The notes beneath the pieces are model-generated. The model saw only the letters and a program-made list of their open reading frames with translations, was not told the DNA's origin and made no database searches. DNA of 28,820 nucleotides from DASQVO01 sp035640715 (GTDB lineage: Bacteria; Actinomycetota; Actinomycetes; Streptosporangiales; Streptosporangiaceae). Made by a program: the position numbers and the translations under genes. Below are positions 1 to 7,527 of the stretch, in pieces; positions within the stretch are counted from its first letter, which is position 1, and the number at the start of each line of letters is the position of its first letter. The stretch lies in NCBI GenBank assembly GCA_035640715.1, contig DASQVO010000404.1:1-28820 (forward strand), in the 5' to 3' direction.

Positions 1-1004
1 TGCGCGCCCTTGTTGCCGACCGTGTCCATCAGCCAGGCGGTCTTCAGCACGAGCAGCCTGAGCTGTTCGATCCGCACCCGCGACTCGGCGATCCAGTCGC
101 GGATGACGCCCTGCTCAGCCAGCGGCTTGCCGAAGGCGACCCGGGTCAGGGCCCGGTTGCACATGAGTTCCAGCGCCCGTTCGGCCATCCCGATCGATCG
201 CATGCAGTGGTGGATCCGGCCGGGGCCGAGTCTGGCCTGGGCAATGCCGAAGCCGTCCCCCTCACCGCCGATGAGGTTGGCTGCCGGGACCCGGACATCG
301 GTGAACTCGAGCTCGGCGTGGCCGCCGTGGTCATGGTCGTCGTAGCCGAACACCTGCATCCCGCGCCTGACCGTCACGCCGGGCGTGTCGCGGGGGACGA
401 GGATCATCGACTGCTGGCGGTGGCGCTGCGCTTCCGGATCGGTCTTCCCCATCACGATGAAGATCTTCGCGTCCGGGTTCATCGCCCCGGTGATCCACCA
501 TTTCCGGCCGTTGACCACGTAGCCGTCGCCGTCGCGCTCGATCCGGGTGGAGATGTTCGTCGCGTCGGAGGATGCCACATCCGGCTCGGTCATCGCGAAC
601 GCCGAGCGGATCTCCCCGTCCAGCAGCGGCTGTAGCCAGAGCTTTCGCTGCTCTTCGGTGCCGAACATCGCCAGCACCTCCATGTTGCCGGTGTCCGGCG
701 CGGAGCAGTTCAGCGCCGCGGGTGCCAGCTGCGGGCTGCGGCCGGTGACCTCGGCCAGCGGCGCGTACTGCAGATTGGTCAGCCCGGCACCGTGCTCGCC
801 CGGCAGGAAGAGGTTCCACAGGCCACGCGAGCGGGCCTGCTCGCGCAGCTCGGCCAGGACAGGCACGCGGGTCCACGCCCAGCGGTCGCCCAGCGAGCTG
901 AGCTGCTCGGCGAATACCGGTTCGGCGGGATAGATCTTCTCGTCCATGAAGGCGAGAAGCTTGTCCCGCATCTTCTCGGTGGCGGCGTCGAAGCGGAAAT
1001 CCAT
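1..1004 (-). CDS. Acyl-CoA dehydrogenase, ACAD10/11 type (3' part cut by window edge)
   Basis: The gene starts at ATG 1004-1002 and stays open to base 1, giving about 334 residues; roughly the last 70 of a normal ~400-residue ACAD lie outside. Residues that identify the family are the FAMTEPDVASSDATN segment, followed by a KWWITGAMNPDAK stretch (flavin-binding middle domain) and a GPGRIHHCMR segment typical of the ACAD10/11 branch. The product would oxidise, or in this branch sometimes dehydrate via a phospho-intermediate, an acyl-CoA in the cytosol using FAD. Its ATG shares the A of the preceding gene's stop (TGATG), so it is translationally coupled to the APH-fold kinase; these two domains are fused in one polypeptide in vertebrate ACAD10/11. 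The family is certain. The substrate is inferred only. Confidence 0.93.
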   Translation of the reverse strand, partial: MDFRFDAATEKMRDKLLAFMDEKIYPAEPVFAEQLSSLGDRWAWTRVPVLAELREQARSRGLWNLFLPGEHGAGLTNLQYAPLAEVTGRSPQLAPAALNCSAPDTGNMEVLAMFGTEEQRKLWLQPLLDGEIRSAFAMTEPDVASSDATNISTRIERDGDGYVVNGRKWWITGAMNPDAKIFIVMGKTDPEAQRHRQQSMILVPRDTPGVTVRRGMQVFGYDDHDHGGHAELEFTDVRVPAANLIGGEGDGFGIAQARLGPGRIHHCMRSIGMAERALELMCNRALTRVAFGKPLAEQGVIRDWIAESRVRIEQLRLLVLKTAWLMDTVGNKGA

Positions 1005-2062
1005 CAGGAGTGCTCCTTCATGGTGGCGAGGCCGGCCTGGATGAGCGGCTCGGTGGCGGCACCGACGTTCGCGAATCCCTCGCCGAGCGTCTGCCCGAGC
1101 ATGTACCGGTAGTGGATGCCCTCGAGAATCACGGCGATCTTGAAGTAGGCCAGGCCGAGGTGGAAGCCGAGGTGCGACAGGTCACGGCCGCTGCGGTCGC
1201 TGTAGGCGGCGACGATCTCCTCCGCGCTCGGGAATCCGGGCGCCGTGGAAGCGTCGGCGACGGCATAACCGGTATCAAGGAGCCCTAGGCCCTGATAGGC
1301 CAGCAGCAGGGCGACGTCGGTGAGCGGGTCTCCCAGCGTCGCCATTTCCCAGTCCAGGACGGCGGTGATCCGGTCATCGCCGTCGACGAGCAGGTTGTCC
1401 AGCCGGAAGTCGCCATGCACGATAGCGACATCGGACTCAAGCGGCACGCTGGCCGCGAGCGCCGCGTGCAGCTCGTCGGCGCCAGGGAGATCACGGCTGC
1501 GGGAGGCGTCGAGCTGCTGCTTCCAGCGGCGGACCTGCCGGGCCAGGAATCCCTGCGGCCTGCCGAAGTCGGCGAGCCCGACCGCAGGAGGATCGACGGC
1601 GTGCAACAGGGCGAGCGTATCCACCATGCGTGTGGCGATCACCCGCGTTCGCTGCGCACCTAGCTTTTCAAGCTGTGCTGCGGTCCGGTACGGCGTTCCC
1701 TCCACCTTCTCCATCACATAGAAGGGCGCGCCGATCACGCCGGGGTCCTCGCACAGCAGGTACGTCGCAGGGACCGGGACCTCGGTGCCGGCGAGCGCGC
1801 TGATCACGCGGTATTCCCTCGCCATGTCGTGGGCGGTGGCGAGCACGTGGCCGAGCGGGGGGCGCCGGACGACCCAGTGGCTGTGGCCGTCAGTCACGTC
1901 ATAGGTGAGGTTTGACTTGCCGCCGGCGAGCACACGCCCGCGCAGCGGGCCGCGGACGGCACCCGGGCGCGCGGCCGCCAAGTACGCGGCGAACGCCACG
2001 AGATCCAGGCCGGGAATGTCCTGGCCGCCCGCGGCCTCGTTGCCGCTTCCTGTCCGTGTCAT
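1004..2062 (-). CDS. Phosphotransferase family protein (APH/choline-kinase fold), ACAD10/11-kinase-like
   Basis: This is a 352-residue kinase of the aminoglycoside-phosphotransferase fold (PF01636). An N-terminal GGKSNLTYDV nucleotide-loop-like segment lies near residue 45. The catalytic loop IVHGDFRLDNLL is near residue 216 and is followed by the metal-binding VLDWEMATLGDPLTD. That combination is typical of the ACAD-linked subfamily, not of drug-resistance enzymes. I chose ATG 2062 because the reading frame further upstream has poor sequence character and would run into the preceding gene. There is no strong Shine-Dalgarno site, so the start is uncertain. The stop overlaps the acyl-CoA dehydrogenase start by one base. 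In the family, such kinases phosphorylate hydroxyl groups of hydroxyacyl-CoAs so that the partner ACAD can eliminate phosphate; applying that here is inference. It is unlikely to confer antibiotic resistance. Confidence 0.9.
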   Translation of the reverse strand: MTRTGSGNEAAGGQDIPGLDLVAFAAYLAAARPGAVRGPLRGRVLAGGKSNLTYDVTDGHSHWVVRRPPLGHVLATAHDMAREYRVISALAGTEVPVPATYLLCEDPGVIGAPFYVMEKVEGTPYRTAAQLEKLGAQRTRVIATRMVDTLALLHAVDPPAVGLADFGRPQGFLARQVRRWKQQLDASRSRDLPGADELHAALAASVPLESDVAIVHGDFRLDNLLVDGDDRITAVLDWEMATLGDPLTDVALLLAYQGLGLLDTGYAVADASTAPGFPSAEEIVAAYSDRSGRDLSHLGFHLGLAYFKIAVILEGIHYRYMLGQTLGEGFANVGAATEPLIQAGLATMKEHS

Positions 2063-2111
2063 CTCTGTGTCATCCCGGTCCGCCACCTCGCCTGGCCGCC
2101 GCTGTCCCCGC

Positions 2112-3095
2112 TCAGGGAAGGAACGTGATCCTGCCGATCGTGCTGCCGCCGGCGAGCCTCCGCAGTCCGTCGGCGACATCGGATAGCCCGAGGCGCTCGC
2201 TCACGAGGGGCTTGACAACGCCGTCAGCGGCGAGCTTGAGGAGCTGCTCGTGACAGTCCCCGAGTGCCTTGGGCTCCTTGCTGCCGTACAGGCCCCAATG
2301 CAGGCCCACGATGGAATAGTTCTTGACGAGCGCATGATTGAGCGCCGGCGCGGGGATGCGCCCGCTCGCGAACCCGATCACGAGGATACGGCCCTCGAAC
2401 GCGACGCACTTGGCGGAGCGGTCGTAGGCGTCGCCGCCAACCGGGTCGTAGACGACGTCGGCTCCGCGTCCGCCGGTGACCTCCTTGACGACCTGGACGA
2501 AGTCCTGCACATGCCGGTCCACGACTACATCGGCGCCGAGCGCGCGGGCGGCGGCGGCCTTCCGCTCGCCGCCGGCAACACCGATAACCCGGGCTCCGGC
2601 CGCCTTCCCCAGCTGCACTGCCGCGCTGCCGACACCGCCAGCCGCGGCATGTACCAGCAGAGTCTCGCCCGGCTGGAGGTGCGCCCGCCGGTGCAGTCCG
2701 AACCAGCCGGTCTGGTAGCTGATGTAGAAGCCGGCCGCCTCGGCGTTATCAAGGTTCTCCGGAGCTGGGAAGGCGGCCGCCGCGTCCATGATGGCGGCCT
2801 CCGCGAAGGATCCGGCCGGCATCGCCGCGACGCCGACCACCCGCTCACCGCCGGCGAACCCCGTCACGCCGGGGCCTAGCGCCACCACCTCCCCGCACAG
2901 CTCCACGCCGGGCGTGAACGGCAGCGGCGGGCGAACCTGGTAGGTGCCCTGGCACATGAGCACATCAGGGAAGTTCGCCGGCGCGGCGAGGACCCGGACG
3001 AGGATCTGCCCGGGACCGGGCTCCGGGTCCGGGACCTCGGTCAGCGTCAGCGCGTCCCGCAGCTCGCCGAACTGATGGACCTGCCATGCCCTCAC
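2112..3095 (-). CDS. NADPH:quinone oxidoreductase family protein (zinc-independent MDR)
   Basis: This is a 327-residue medium-chain dehydrogenase/reductase. The N-terminal GroES-like domain begins VRAWQVHQFGEL and includes PFTPGVELCGEV. The Rossmann domain carries AAAGGVGSAAVQLGKAAG near residues 145-160, and YDPVGGDAYD follows. The zinc-ligand cysteine/histidine pattern of alcohol dehydrogenases is absent, which points to the quinone oxidoreductase/enoyl-reductase branch (NADPH-dependent reduction of quinones or of C=C in acyl substrates). I chose GTG 3095 because GGAGG lies 6 nt upstream and the family usually begins MRAWQ or similar; the GTG at 3098 is an alternative. It lies second in the operon, 85 bp after the SDR gene and 49 bp before the kinase. 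The precise substrate cannot be read from sequence. Confidence 0.9.
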   Translation of the reverse strand: MRAWQVHQFGELRDALTLTEVPDPEPGPGQILVRVLAAPANFPDVLMCQGTYQVRPPLPFTPGVELCGEVVALGPGVTGFAGGERVVGVAAMPAGSFAEAAIMDAAAAFPAPENLDNAEAAGFYISYQTGWFGLHRRAHLQPGETLLVHAAAGGVGSAAVQLGKAAGARVIGVAGGERKAAAARALGADVVVDRHVQDFVQVVKEVTGGRGADVVYDPVGGDAYDRSAKCVAFEGRILVIGFASGRIPAPALNHALVKNYSIVGLHWGLYGSKEPKALGDCHEQLLKLAADGVVKPLVSERLGLSDVADGLRRLAGGSTIGRITFLP

Positions 3096-3180
3096 CACGT
3101 ACCTCCGCTCCTCCTGGCCGCCTTGGCAGCCCTGCCACCCGGGCTGCTTGCGGCCGCCGCTGCGTATCCGGCCGGCTGCA

Positions 3181-3954
3181 CTAGCTGCTCTCCTCAATGC
3201 GTTGCTGCAGCCGGCCCATGCCACGCAGCCACTTGTCCGTGTCGCCGGCCCGCAGCGCGTAATAGCGGGCCACCTCGGGATGCGGCAGGATCAGGAACCT
3301 GCCGTCCATCATGCCTTCCCACAGTGCGTCGGCGACCGCCTCCGGCTCGATCGCCGTGTCCCGCAGCACCACATCCCCGGCGCGCCCGGAACCAGCCAGC
3401 ATGGATGTGCGCACGCCCTGCGGGCAGATGCAGTGCACCTGAATGCCGCGGTGACCATAGGTCGCGGCGAGCCATTCCGCATACGCGACGGCCGCATGCT
3501 TGGTCACCGAGTACGGCGCCGTTCCCAGCATCGTGAGCAGGCCCGCTGCCGATGCGGTGACGATGAACCTGCCGCCTCCTCGCGCGACCCACCCCGGGAT
3601 CAGCTCGCGCGAAGCCCGCACATGCGCCATGACGTTCAGATCCCACGAGCTCTGCCAGGCCGTTTCCGCGGCGTCCTGGCCACCAGGGGCGGCGACCCCC
3701 GCATTCGAGCAGTAGATGTCGATCTCGCCAAGGTGCTCCCTGGCCGCGGCGATCAGGCCGAGCACTCCCTCGGCGGTCGACACGTCGGCGGGCACGGCGA
3801 GACCGCCAGTCTCGCCGGCCACCGCCTCCGCGGCTCCGGCGTCGAGATCGTTGACCACCACCCGCGCGCCGGCCGCCGCCAGGCGGCCGGCGAGGGCCTG
3901 GCCGATACCGCTGCCGCCGCCGGTGACGACGGCACCCGCTCCGCGCACGCTCAC
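3181..3954 (-). CDS. SDR family NAD(P)-dependent oxidoreductase
   Basis: This is a 257-residue classical short-chain dehydrogenase. The cofactor motif TGGGSGIG is at residues 11-18 and the NAG motif at about 85 (CSNAGVAAPG). A catalytic Ser lies in the TASAAG segment, and YSVTKHA gives the Tyr/Lys pair near 147/151. GTG 3954 is preceded by GAGG at a spacing of 7 and leaves the normal short N-terminus before the glycine motif; the frame upstream lacks family character. It probably interconverts a hydroxyl and a keto group on a fatty or hydroxylated acyl intermediate. It is the first gene of the minus-strand operon that continues into the quinone oxidoreductase, kinase and acyl-CoA dehydrogenase genes, so its upstream region (3955-4211) probably carries the operon promoter. 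Confidence 0.92.
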   Translation of the reverse strand: MSVRGAGAVVTGGGSGIGQALAGRLAAAGARVVVNDLDAGAAEAVAGETGGLAVPADVSTAEGVLGLIAAAREHLGEIDIYCSNAGVAAPGGQDAAETAWQSSWDLNVMAHVRASRELIPGWVARGGGRFIVTASAAGLLTMLGTAPYSVTKHAAVAYAEWLAATYGHRGIQVHCICPQGVRTSMLAGSGRAGDVVLRDTAIEPEAVADALWEGMMDGRFLILPHPEVARYYALRAGDTDKWLRGMGRLQQRIEESS

Positions 3955-4049
3955 GATGTCGCCTCGCGTCCTGTCTGGCCGCCCAGCCGTTCCCGGCCAT
4001 TCCGTACCGACCACAGCTGCGTCGCGGGCATGCCCACCATTCTCGCCGT

Positions 4050-4067
4050 ATTGACGATGGCGTCAAT
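4050..4067. promoter_or_regulatory. Perfect inverted repeat, candidate operator in divergent intergenic region
   Basis: ATTGACG-ATGG-CGTCAAT has 7-bp arms and a 4-bp centre. It lies in the 257-bp gap between the divergent SDR operon (start 3954) and the membrane protein gene (4212). On the minus strand the left arm contains TTGACG, a good -35 hexamer, with a weak GAGAAT 16 bp downstream. A TetR- or GntR-type repressor could bind here and control the catabolic operon. The repeat is seen directly; its function is inferred. Confidence 0.5.
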
Positions 4068-4211
4068 GCCAATCGAGAGTACAGGCCGTGGTCTCCTGGC
4101 TGCGGAAACGCGGGGCAACGGCCGTCCGGCCGCCCGGCCGCGGCCAGACGAAATTCCAGAGCACCCTTCGGTCAGTGCGTCCCGTCCCTTTTTCTGGGGT
4201 AGACGAATGGT

Positions 4212-5555
4212 GTGCCAAGAGACGAGGAGGAAGTCCTGACCGCAGCCAAACGGCGGAAGAGGCGCCCCTCGTGGTCACGGCACGCCGGGGAAACCTGCGG
4301 TGAGCCGGCACGCGGCTGGCGCGGCTGGCTGCCGCTCGTGATCAAGCCCCTGCGCCGCGGCGCCATCATCTTCGGCATCCTGCTGATCATCGAGTACCTG
4401 GTAGTTCCGGAGCTTATCGGCGCCAGCAAGGACCTCTACCTGCTCGGGCGCCTGAACGTGGCCTGGCTGATCGGCGGCGCGGCGCTGGAAGGCGCCTCGC
4501 TTTTCTGCTACGGCCTGCTGGCCAGGGCGCTGCTGTCTCCCGAGGGCAGGCCAAGCCTGTCCAGGCTGTTCCGCATCGACCTCGCGGCGGTGGCGGTCGG
4601 ACATGTCATTCCCGCCGGGTCGCTCGGAAGCGCCGGTATCGGCTACCGGCTGTACACCGCCGAGGGAATCCCGGGCGTCGACGCCGGGGTGATGATGGCG
4701 GCCAAGGGCATCGGCTCAACGGTGGTGCTGAACGTCCTGCTGTGGATGTCGCTGGTGATCTCCATCCCGCTGGCCGGATTTCATCCCATCTACGTGACGG
4801 TCGCCATCATCGGCGCCATGGTGCTGCTTGCCACGGGCCTCCTCATCTTCGGTGTCACCCGCGGCACCGAGCGCGCATCGCGCATCCTCGGCGCAGTGGG
4901 CAGGCGGATACCGGGGCTGGGTGACCGCCTTGGAGATGTGATCCGCGACGCGGGCAACACGCTGTCCGCCCTTGGCCGCGACCGCCGGGTGCTGGCCGGG
5001 TCGCTTACCTGGGCTTCGCTGAACTGGCTGCTTGACGCCGCGTCGCTGTGGTGCTTCATCGCCGCCTTCAGCCGCCTCGTCAATCCCGTCGAACTGTTCA
5101 CGGCCTATGGCATCGCCAACGTGGCCGGCGCCCTCCCGTTTACCCCGGCCGGGCTCGGTGTCGTCGACTCGGTCACGCCGCTGCTGCTCGTGAGCTTCGG
5201 CGTAACCCGGAACGTGGCCACGCTCGGCGTCCTGGGCTGGCGGCTCGTCAACTTCTGGATGCCGATTCCTGCGGGTGCGGCCGCATATGTCTCGCTGAAG
5301 GTGCCCCGCGGCGCCGGCCTGGCGGCAATGCGCCAGGCGGTGTCGGGCATGATGACGCGAGGAGACTCCAGAGATGTGCGGCCCGGGAGCGGGATGGGCC
5401 AGCAGCCATGGGCCGACCCGGACCGGGGCGGGACAGCATCCCCGGACAGCACCCACGAGATAGCGCAGGCACGAGCCGGCCAGAGCACGACATTGTCCCC
5501 GGACGGCGCCGGCGAGACAGCGCAGGCGCAGGCAGGAGAACCCCTTGTTGGCTGA
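4212..5555 (+). CDS. Flippase-like / lysylphosphatidylglycerol synthase TM-domain membrane protein
   Basis: This is a 447-residue polytopic membrane protein of the PF03706/UPF0104 type. A basic cytoplasmic N-terminus (AAKRRKRRPSW) is followed by about seven or eight hydrophobic segments between residues 45 and 375. Family-typical features are GHVIPAGSLGSAGIGYRLY near residues 130-150 and ALPFTPAGLGVVDS near 310. The last ~65 residues are hydrophilic, with two similar E-x-AQA-R/Q-AG segments. The family includes the transmembrane part of MprF; without a synthase domain the substrate is unknown. The start is doubtful. GTG 4212 has no ribosome site, whereas GAGGAGG (4224-4230) lies inside this reading frame, 5 nt before an in-frame CTG at 4236. 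The next gene follows after 6 bp, so the two form an operon. Confidence 0.85.
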   Translation: MPRDEEEVLTAAKRRKRRPSWSRHAGETCGEPARGWRGWLPLVIKPLRRGAIIFGILLIIEYLVVPELIGASKDLYLLGRLNVAWLIGGAALEGASLFCYGLLARALLSPEGRPSLSRLFRIDLAAVAVGHVIPAGSLGSAGIGYRLYTAEGIPGVDAGVMMAAKGIGSTVVLNVLLWMSLVISIPLAGFHPIYVTVAIIGAMVLLATGLLIFGVTRGTERASRILGAVGRRIPGLGDRLGDVIRDAGNTLSALGRDRRVLAGSLTWASLNWLLDAASLWCFIAAFSRLVNPVELFTAYGIANVAGALPFTPAGLGVVDSVTPLLLVSFGVTRNVATLGVLGWRLVNFWMPIPAGAAAYVSLKVPRGAGLAAMRQAVSGMMTRGDSRDVRPGSGMGQQPWADPDRGGTASPDSTHEIAQARAGQSTTLSPDGAGETAQAQAGEPLVG

Positions 5556-5561
5556 GGTCCT

Positions 5562-6794
5562 GTGAACGCAGGACGGCGTACCGAAGCGTCAGGCCCGCAG
5601 ACCGGCGGGCCAGGCAGCCGTGACGCCGGCGAACGCGCCGGGGCAGACACGCCCGCGGCGGTCCCGAACGGCACCGTGACCGACGAGGGCGAGAACCGCG
5701 TGCAGGAAGCGGTCGAGAAAGCGGCCGCCACAGCCGAGCAGACGGGCGGCCTGGGAGAGCTGGGCCGGGCCATGAACCAGCGCTCGCCGTTCTTCATCGG
5801 GATGACCGCGGCGGCCGGGGTCGCCGTAACGTACGGGCTGGTGGAACTGCTGATCAGGGCGAGATCGACGCTGATCCTCATCGGCCTTGGCCTGTTCATC
5901 GCCGCGGGTCTTGACCCGGTTGTCGGCTGGCTGACCCGCCATCGCGTGCCGCGGTGGGCCGCCGTCGTCATCGTGCTGGCCGGCGTGATCGGCGTGATCG
6001 GGATCTTTCTCGCCACGGCTATCCCCCCGCTCACCGCGCAGATCACGGCGCTGGTCCACGAGATCCCGACCTACCTCCACCAGCTTCAGAACCACAACTC
6101 TCAGCTGGGCAAGCTGAACGCCAAGTACCACATCCAGCAGCGGATCACGAGTCTGCTCAGCAGTAAGGGCTCGACGCTCGTCGGCGGCGTTATCGGCGCC
6201 GGCGCCCTCGTGCTCAGCACGGCGGGCTCGGTGGTCGCCGTGCTCGTGCTGTGCGTCTACTTCCTGGCCGGCCTGCCGAGCATCAAGCTCTTCGCGTACC
6301 GGCTGGTCCCGCACTCCCGGCGCCCGCGGGTCATTCTGCTCACCGACGAAATCCTGACCAAGGTGGGCGGGTACGTGCTGGGGAACGTGATCACATCGGT
6401 GATCGCCGGCTTCGGCACGTTCGTGTGGATGCTGATCTTCGGCATCCCGTATCCGCTCTTGCTCGGCCTGCTGGTCGCCATCCTGGACCTCATCCCCGTC
6501 ATCGGCTCGACCGTCGGCGGCGCGATAGTGACGCTCGTCGCCCTGACCGTGTCCCTGCCGGTGGCAGTCGCGACGCTCGCCTTCTACATCGCCTACCGGC
6601 TGGCCGAGGACTATCTCATCGTGCCCCGGATCATGGGCCGCACCGTCGAGGTCCCGGCCATCGTCAGTCTGGTAGCCGTGCTGATCGGCGGCGTGCTGCT
6701 GGGCATCGTCGGCGCGCTGATCGCGATCCCGGTAGCCGCGGCGATCCGGCTGATCCTGCGTGAGGTCACCTTCCCGCGCATGGACCGGAGCTAG
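5562..6794 (+). CDS. AI-2E family transporter
   Basis: This is a 410-residue member of PF01594. About 75 hydrophilic N-terminal residues precede a paired hydrophobic hairpin (LILIGLGLFIAAGLDPVVGWL and the following VVIVLAGVIGVIGIFLA). Then comes a soluble loop with HQLQNHNSQLGKLNAKY, and about five further membrane helices including LLVAILDLIPVIGSTVGG, the family signature with the conserved Asp and Pro. It ends in the usual LLGIVGALIAIPVAAAI segment. GTG 5562 is preceded by GAGG (5554-5557) overlapping the previous stop, so translation is coupled to the upstream membrane protein. Characterised relatives export small metabolites or act as Na+/H+ antiporters; autoinducer-2 transport should not be assumed here. 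The stop codon overlaps the stop of the opposing oxidoreductase remnant. Confidence 0.92.
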   Translation: MNAGRRTEASGPQTGGPGSRDAGERAGADTPAAVPNGTVTDEGENRVQEAVEKAAATAEQTGGLGELGRAMNQRSPFFIGMTAAAGVAVTYGLVELLIRARSTLILIGLGLFIAAGLDPVVGWLTRHRVPRWAAVVIVLAGVIGVIGIFLATAIPPLTAQITALVHEIPTYLHQLQNHNSQLGKLNAKYHIQQRITSLLSSKGSTLVGGVIGAGALVLSTAGSVVAVLVLCVYFLAGLPSIKLFAYRLVPHSRRPRVILLTDEILTKVGGYVLGNVITSVIAGFGTFVWMLIFGIPYPLLLGLLVAILDLIPVIGSTVGGAIVTLVALTVSLPVAVATLAFYIAYRLAEDYLIVPRIMGRTVEVPAIVSLVAVLIGGVLLGIVGALIAIPVAAAIRLILREVTFPRMDRS

Positions 6795-6973
6795 TTGCGG
6801 ATCTGCCCGATCAGCGGCGCCAGCTCGGCCATATAGGGCTCGTGCACGGTAATGAAGCTGAACCCGTAGCGGTCCCGGCGCTCGCGGAGCTGCCGTGCGA
6901 TCTCCTCAACGGTGCCGATGAGCAGGAACGGCGTGTCGAGGACCTCCTCCGCGACCAGATACGAAACGCTCAC
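6791..6973 (-). pseudogene. C-terminal remnant of an F420-type luciferase-like (LLM) oxidoreductase
   Basis: Only about 60 residues are readable. They match the C-terminus of LLM-class F420-dependent oxidoreductases: DTPFLLIGTVEEIARQLRER, then RYGFSFITVHEPYMAELAPL and the terminal IGQIR. Intact members are about 280-330 residues, so the TIM-barrel core is missing. Upstream (6974-7050) a different frame reads as coding-like (GGFRLRTVIAYGPARAVEKL, then AGERF) but then meets the remnant out of frame, which suggests a frameshift or junction. No start with a ribosome site is visible; the GTG at 6973 is nominal. The remnant borders the compositionally distinct 7-12 kb block, so it may mark a deletion or insertion endpoint. 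Confidence 0.7.
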
Positions 6974-7075
6974 CGGCCAGCTTCTCCACCGCCCGCGCCG
7001 GTCCGTACGCGATTACGGTTCGTAACCGGAAGCCGCCGGCCGGGAGCGCCGGATCAGCCTTAGACGAACCTGTTT

Positions 7076-7114
7076 TCTAATCGGCTTCCCATCTAATCGC
7101 ACATGTGTTCTAAT
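7076..7114. repeat. Three TCTAAT repeats at 16-17 bp spacing
   Basis: TCTAAT occurs at 7076-7081, 7092-7097 and 7109-7114. The last two flank the palindrome CACATGTG. In a GC-rich genome such AT-containing repeats spaced by about 1.5 helical turns may be a regulator binding array. This is seen in sequence; its role is unknown. Confidence 0.4.
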
Positions 7115-7460
7115 GACGAGATGAGTCGGGTCGTCCGTGCAGCAGGCTCCCGGTCAGATAAGCCACCTGCGGATGCGAGAGCGGCACCGGGCGCATCCTG
7201 GTACCTCCCCGCAGGTCGCCGGATGACCTGGCATGTCCCGCCCCCTCGGTCAATCCGCCGGGTGCCTGCCGCTGCGGCCGGCGCGTGCCATGAACTCCCC
7301 CAGCGATGGGGGCAGGCCGCCACAACCGCATCAGGGAGCCGTATCACCTCACCCGGAGCTGCACCGACCACAGAGGTGGCTGACAGCCGATCGTGACATC
7401 GGGCCACGGCCGGCCGCCGGCCAGCACGCTAAAGCTACACCCCCATTGATCACAGCCTCG

Positions 7461-7500
7461 CAGGCATGCTTCATAACGGCCGTTAAACCGTAAATGCCTG
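7461..7500 (+). promoter_or_regulatory. Nested inverted repeat in the leader of the cell-wall gene block
   Basis: CAGGCAT (7461-7467) pairs with ATGCCTG (7494-7500). Inside lies the perfect 12-bp palindrome TAACGGCCGTTA (7474-7485). The element ends 27 nt before the GTG of the first gene of the block, so it could be a DNA operator or a two-tier RNA hairpin in the 5' leader. It does not match any riboswitch consensus I can recognise. Confidence 0.5.
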
Positions 7501-7527
7501 GCACAGGCCGCACGCTAGAGGTGAAAA

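Larger units (their letters stand above)
6974..7527. other. Long intergenic region with repeats and a structured leader
   Basis: No convincing gene is seen in these 554 bases. A small plus-strand frame at 7103-7396 has no ribosome site or recognisable content. The region holds three TCTAAT repeats (7076-7114), a GC hairpin GGCCGG-CCG-CCGGCC (7408-7422) and a nested inverted repeat just before the next gene (7461-7500). It also contains the out-of-frame debris upstream of the LLM remnant. Confidence 0.6.

Noticed and set aside
1004..2062. Aminoglycoside resistance gene
   Set aside because: The APH fold is present, but the motif details and coupling to an acyl-CoA dehydrogenase indicate a metabolic kinase.
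5562..6794. Quorum-sensing autoinducer-2 exporter
   Set aside because: The family name is historical; nothing in the sequence or its neighbours points to AI-2.
7103..7396. 97-codon plus-strand frame in the long intergenic region
   Set aside because: No ribosome site, no recognisable domain and no codon bias.
7400..7527. Possible ydaO/c-di-AMP riboswitch before the wall genes
   Set aside because: Such switches precede actinobacterial wall hydrolases, but I do not see the conserved core elements here.
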